From: Methanolobus sp. UBA32
GTDB lineage: Archaea; Halobacteriota; Methanosarcinia; Methanosarcinales; Methanosarcinaceae
NCBI GenBank assembly: GCA_002507205.1
Contig: DAZF01000028.1
Coordinates: 7,540 to 15,147 of the forward strand
Direction: 5' to 3'
Length of the DNA stretch: 7,608 nt
Each line of letters begins with the position of its first letter. The first letter of the stretch is position 1. The translations under genes were made by a program, and so were the position numbers. Positions 6,793 to 7,608 of the stretch are shown piece after piece. The notes under the pieces are model-generated. The model was given only the letters and a program-made list of their open reading frames with translations, had not been told where the DNA came from and did not search any database.

Positions 6793-7608
6793 ATGTCAAA
6801 AGTAAAAGTTGCAATAAACGGATATGGTACGATTGGTAAAAGAGTTGCTGATGCTGTTACCGTTCAGGACGATATGGAAATAATCGGTATCGCTAAGACA
6901 AGGCCAAACTATGAAGCTTTCGTTGCACACGACAAAGGCTACGATGTTTATACCCTTGCTGACAAGGTCGATGCTATGAACAAGGCTGGCATTCCTGCTG
7001 CAGGCACCGTTGATGACATGATTGCAAAAGCTGATGTCGTTGTTGATTGTACGCCAGGTGGAATCGGTGAAAAGAACAAGGCACTTTATGAGAAAGCAGG
7101 TGTAAAAGCAATCTGGCAGGGCGGCGAAGACCATGAACTTGCAGGCTGTTCCTTTAACGCAGAAGCAAATTATACTGAGGCACTCGGAAAGGATTTCGTA
7201 AGGGTCGTCTCCTGTAACACCACTGGTCTGTGCAGAGTGATCTATCCTCTTGATAAGGAATATGGCGTAAAGAAAGTCAGGGTAACGCTCATGAGAAGAT
7301 CAGCCGATCCGAATGATGTCAAGAACGGACCTATCAATGCTATCGTGCCAAACCCAATTAAGCTTCCTTCACACCACGGTCCTGATGTGAAGTCAGTTTT
7401 GCCGCACATTAACATAGCTTCAACTGCTGTGAAGCTTCCTACAACCCTGATGCACCTGCACACCCTTAACATCGAAATGGAAAAGGAATGCACTGCTGAT
7501 GATGTCAAGGCACTGTTCGCAAAGCAGCCACGTGTAAGGATGATCGGCCAGGGAATTGGTTCAACAGCAGAAATTATGGAGCTTGGAAAGGACCTTGGAC
7601 GTCCAAGG
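6793..7608 (+). CDS. gap: Type II (archaeal) glyceraldehyde-3-phosphate dehydrogenase, C-terminus cut
   Basis: The first 272 codons of archaeal phosphorylating GAPDH, which interconverts glyceraldehyde 3-phosphate and 1,3-bisphosphoglycerate, mainly in gluconeogenesis in methanogens; the full protein is about 335-340 residues. The Rossmann start INGYGTIGKRVADAV (8-22) is followed by AKTRPNYEA (34-42), where archaeal enzymes place residues that permit NADP(H). SCNTTGL (140-146) carries the catalytic Cys141. RRSADPND (168-175), the phosphate-site HHGPDV (194-199), and TTLMHLH (217-223) with the probable catalytic His221 are intact. Lack of similarity to bacterial type I GAPDH in these motifs marks it as the archaeal class. 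The ATG at 6793 gives the standard N-terminus; an out-of-frame ATG at 6782 is not used. It may share transcription with DUF89 and CooT but has its own likely promoter. Confidence 0.95.
   Translation, partial: MSKVKVAINGYGTIGKRVADAVTVQDDMEIIGIAKTRPNYEAFVAHDKGYDVYTLADKVDAMNKAGIPAAGTVDDMIAKADVVVDCTPGGIGEKNKALYEKAGVKAIWQGGEDHELAGCSFNAEANYTEALGKDFVRVVSCNTTGLCRVIYPLDKEYGVKKVRVTLMRRSADPNDVKNGPINAIVPNPIKLPSHHGPDVKSVLPHINIASTAVKLPTTLMHLHTLNIEMEKECTADDVKALFAKQPRVRMIGQGIGSTAEIMELGKDLGRPR

Noticed and set aside
6796..7134. Minus-strand open frame of 112 codons over GAPDH
   Set aside because: Antisense to the NAD(P)-binding domain of GAPDH, which has all expected motifs.

Overview
The window looks like chromosomal DNA of a methanogenic archaeon, most likely from Methanosarcinaceae (a Methanococcoides-, Methanolobus- or Methanohalophilus-like genus; the genus is a guess). 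The basis is an archaeal-type riboflavin synthase paralogous to lumazine synthase, a type II (archaeal) glyceraldehyde-3-phosphate dehydrogenase, an HTH-CBS regulator typical of Euryarchaeota, an acidic lipoprotein, AT-rich TATA boxes, oligo-T terminators and GGAG/GGTGA ribosome binding sites. There are no mobile elements, CRISPR arrays, RNA genes or long repeats. Ten protein genes are complete or nearly so and one is cut by each window edge (11 in total if both partial genes are counted: 9 complete, 2 partial). Coding density is high; the longest gap is 176 bases (2543-2718).

Left part (1-2542, minus strand). A probable four-gene operon reads class V aminotransferase, riboflavin synthase (ribC), lumazine synthase (ribH), class I aminotransferase (cut by the left edge). 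ribC and ribH are adjacent paralogues that catalyse the last two steps to riboflavin, the precursor of FMN, FAD and the deazaflavin F420 pathway's redox partners. Both have an in-frame GTG just before the ATG that is better read as part of the ribosome binding site.

Middle part (2719-5513, minus strand). Four apparently independent transcription units follow: an HTH-CBS transcription regulator, a small acidic lipoprotein, a cation/Ca2+ exchanger and a VIT1/CCC1-type membrane protein. Promoters can be proposed for each. Three of them (regulator, exchanger, VIT-like) have the TATA box centre only 27-29 bases from the ATG and no clear ribosome binding site, so they are probably translated from leaderless mRNAs; the lipoprotein has a short leader with GGAG. 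An inverted repeat with a third half-site lies upstream of the regulator and may be its own operator.

Right part (5644-7608, plus strand). A DUF89 metal-dependent phosphatase, presumably a metabolite damage-control enzyme, is followed after 11 bases by a 62-residue CooT-like protein with the N-terminal Met-Cys that binds nickel in CooT. After a 73-base gap with its own promoter comes type II GAPDH, cut by the right edge. The phosphatase/nickel-protein pair is the most interesting functional association here; the rest of the window is ordinary core metabolism and transport.
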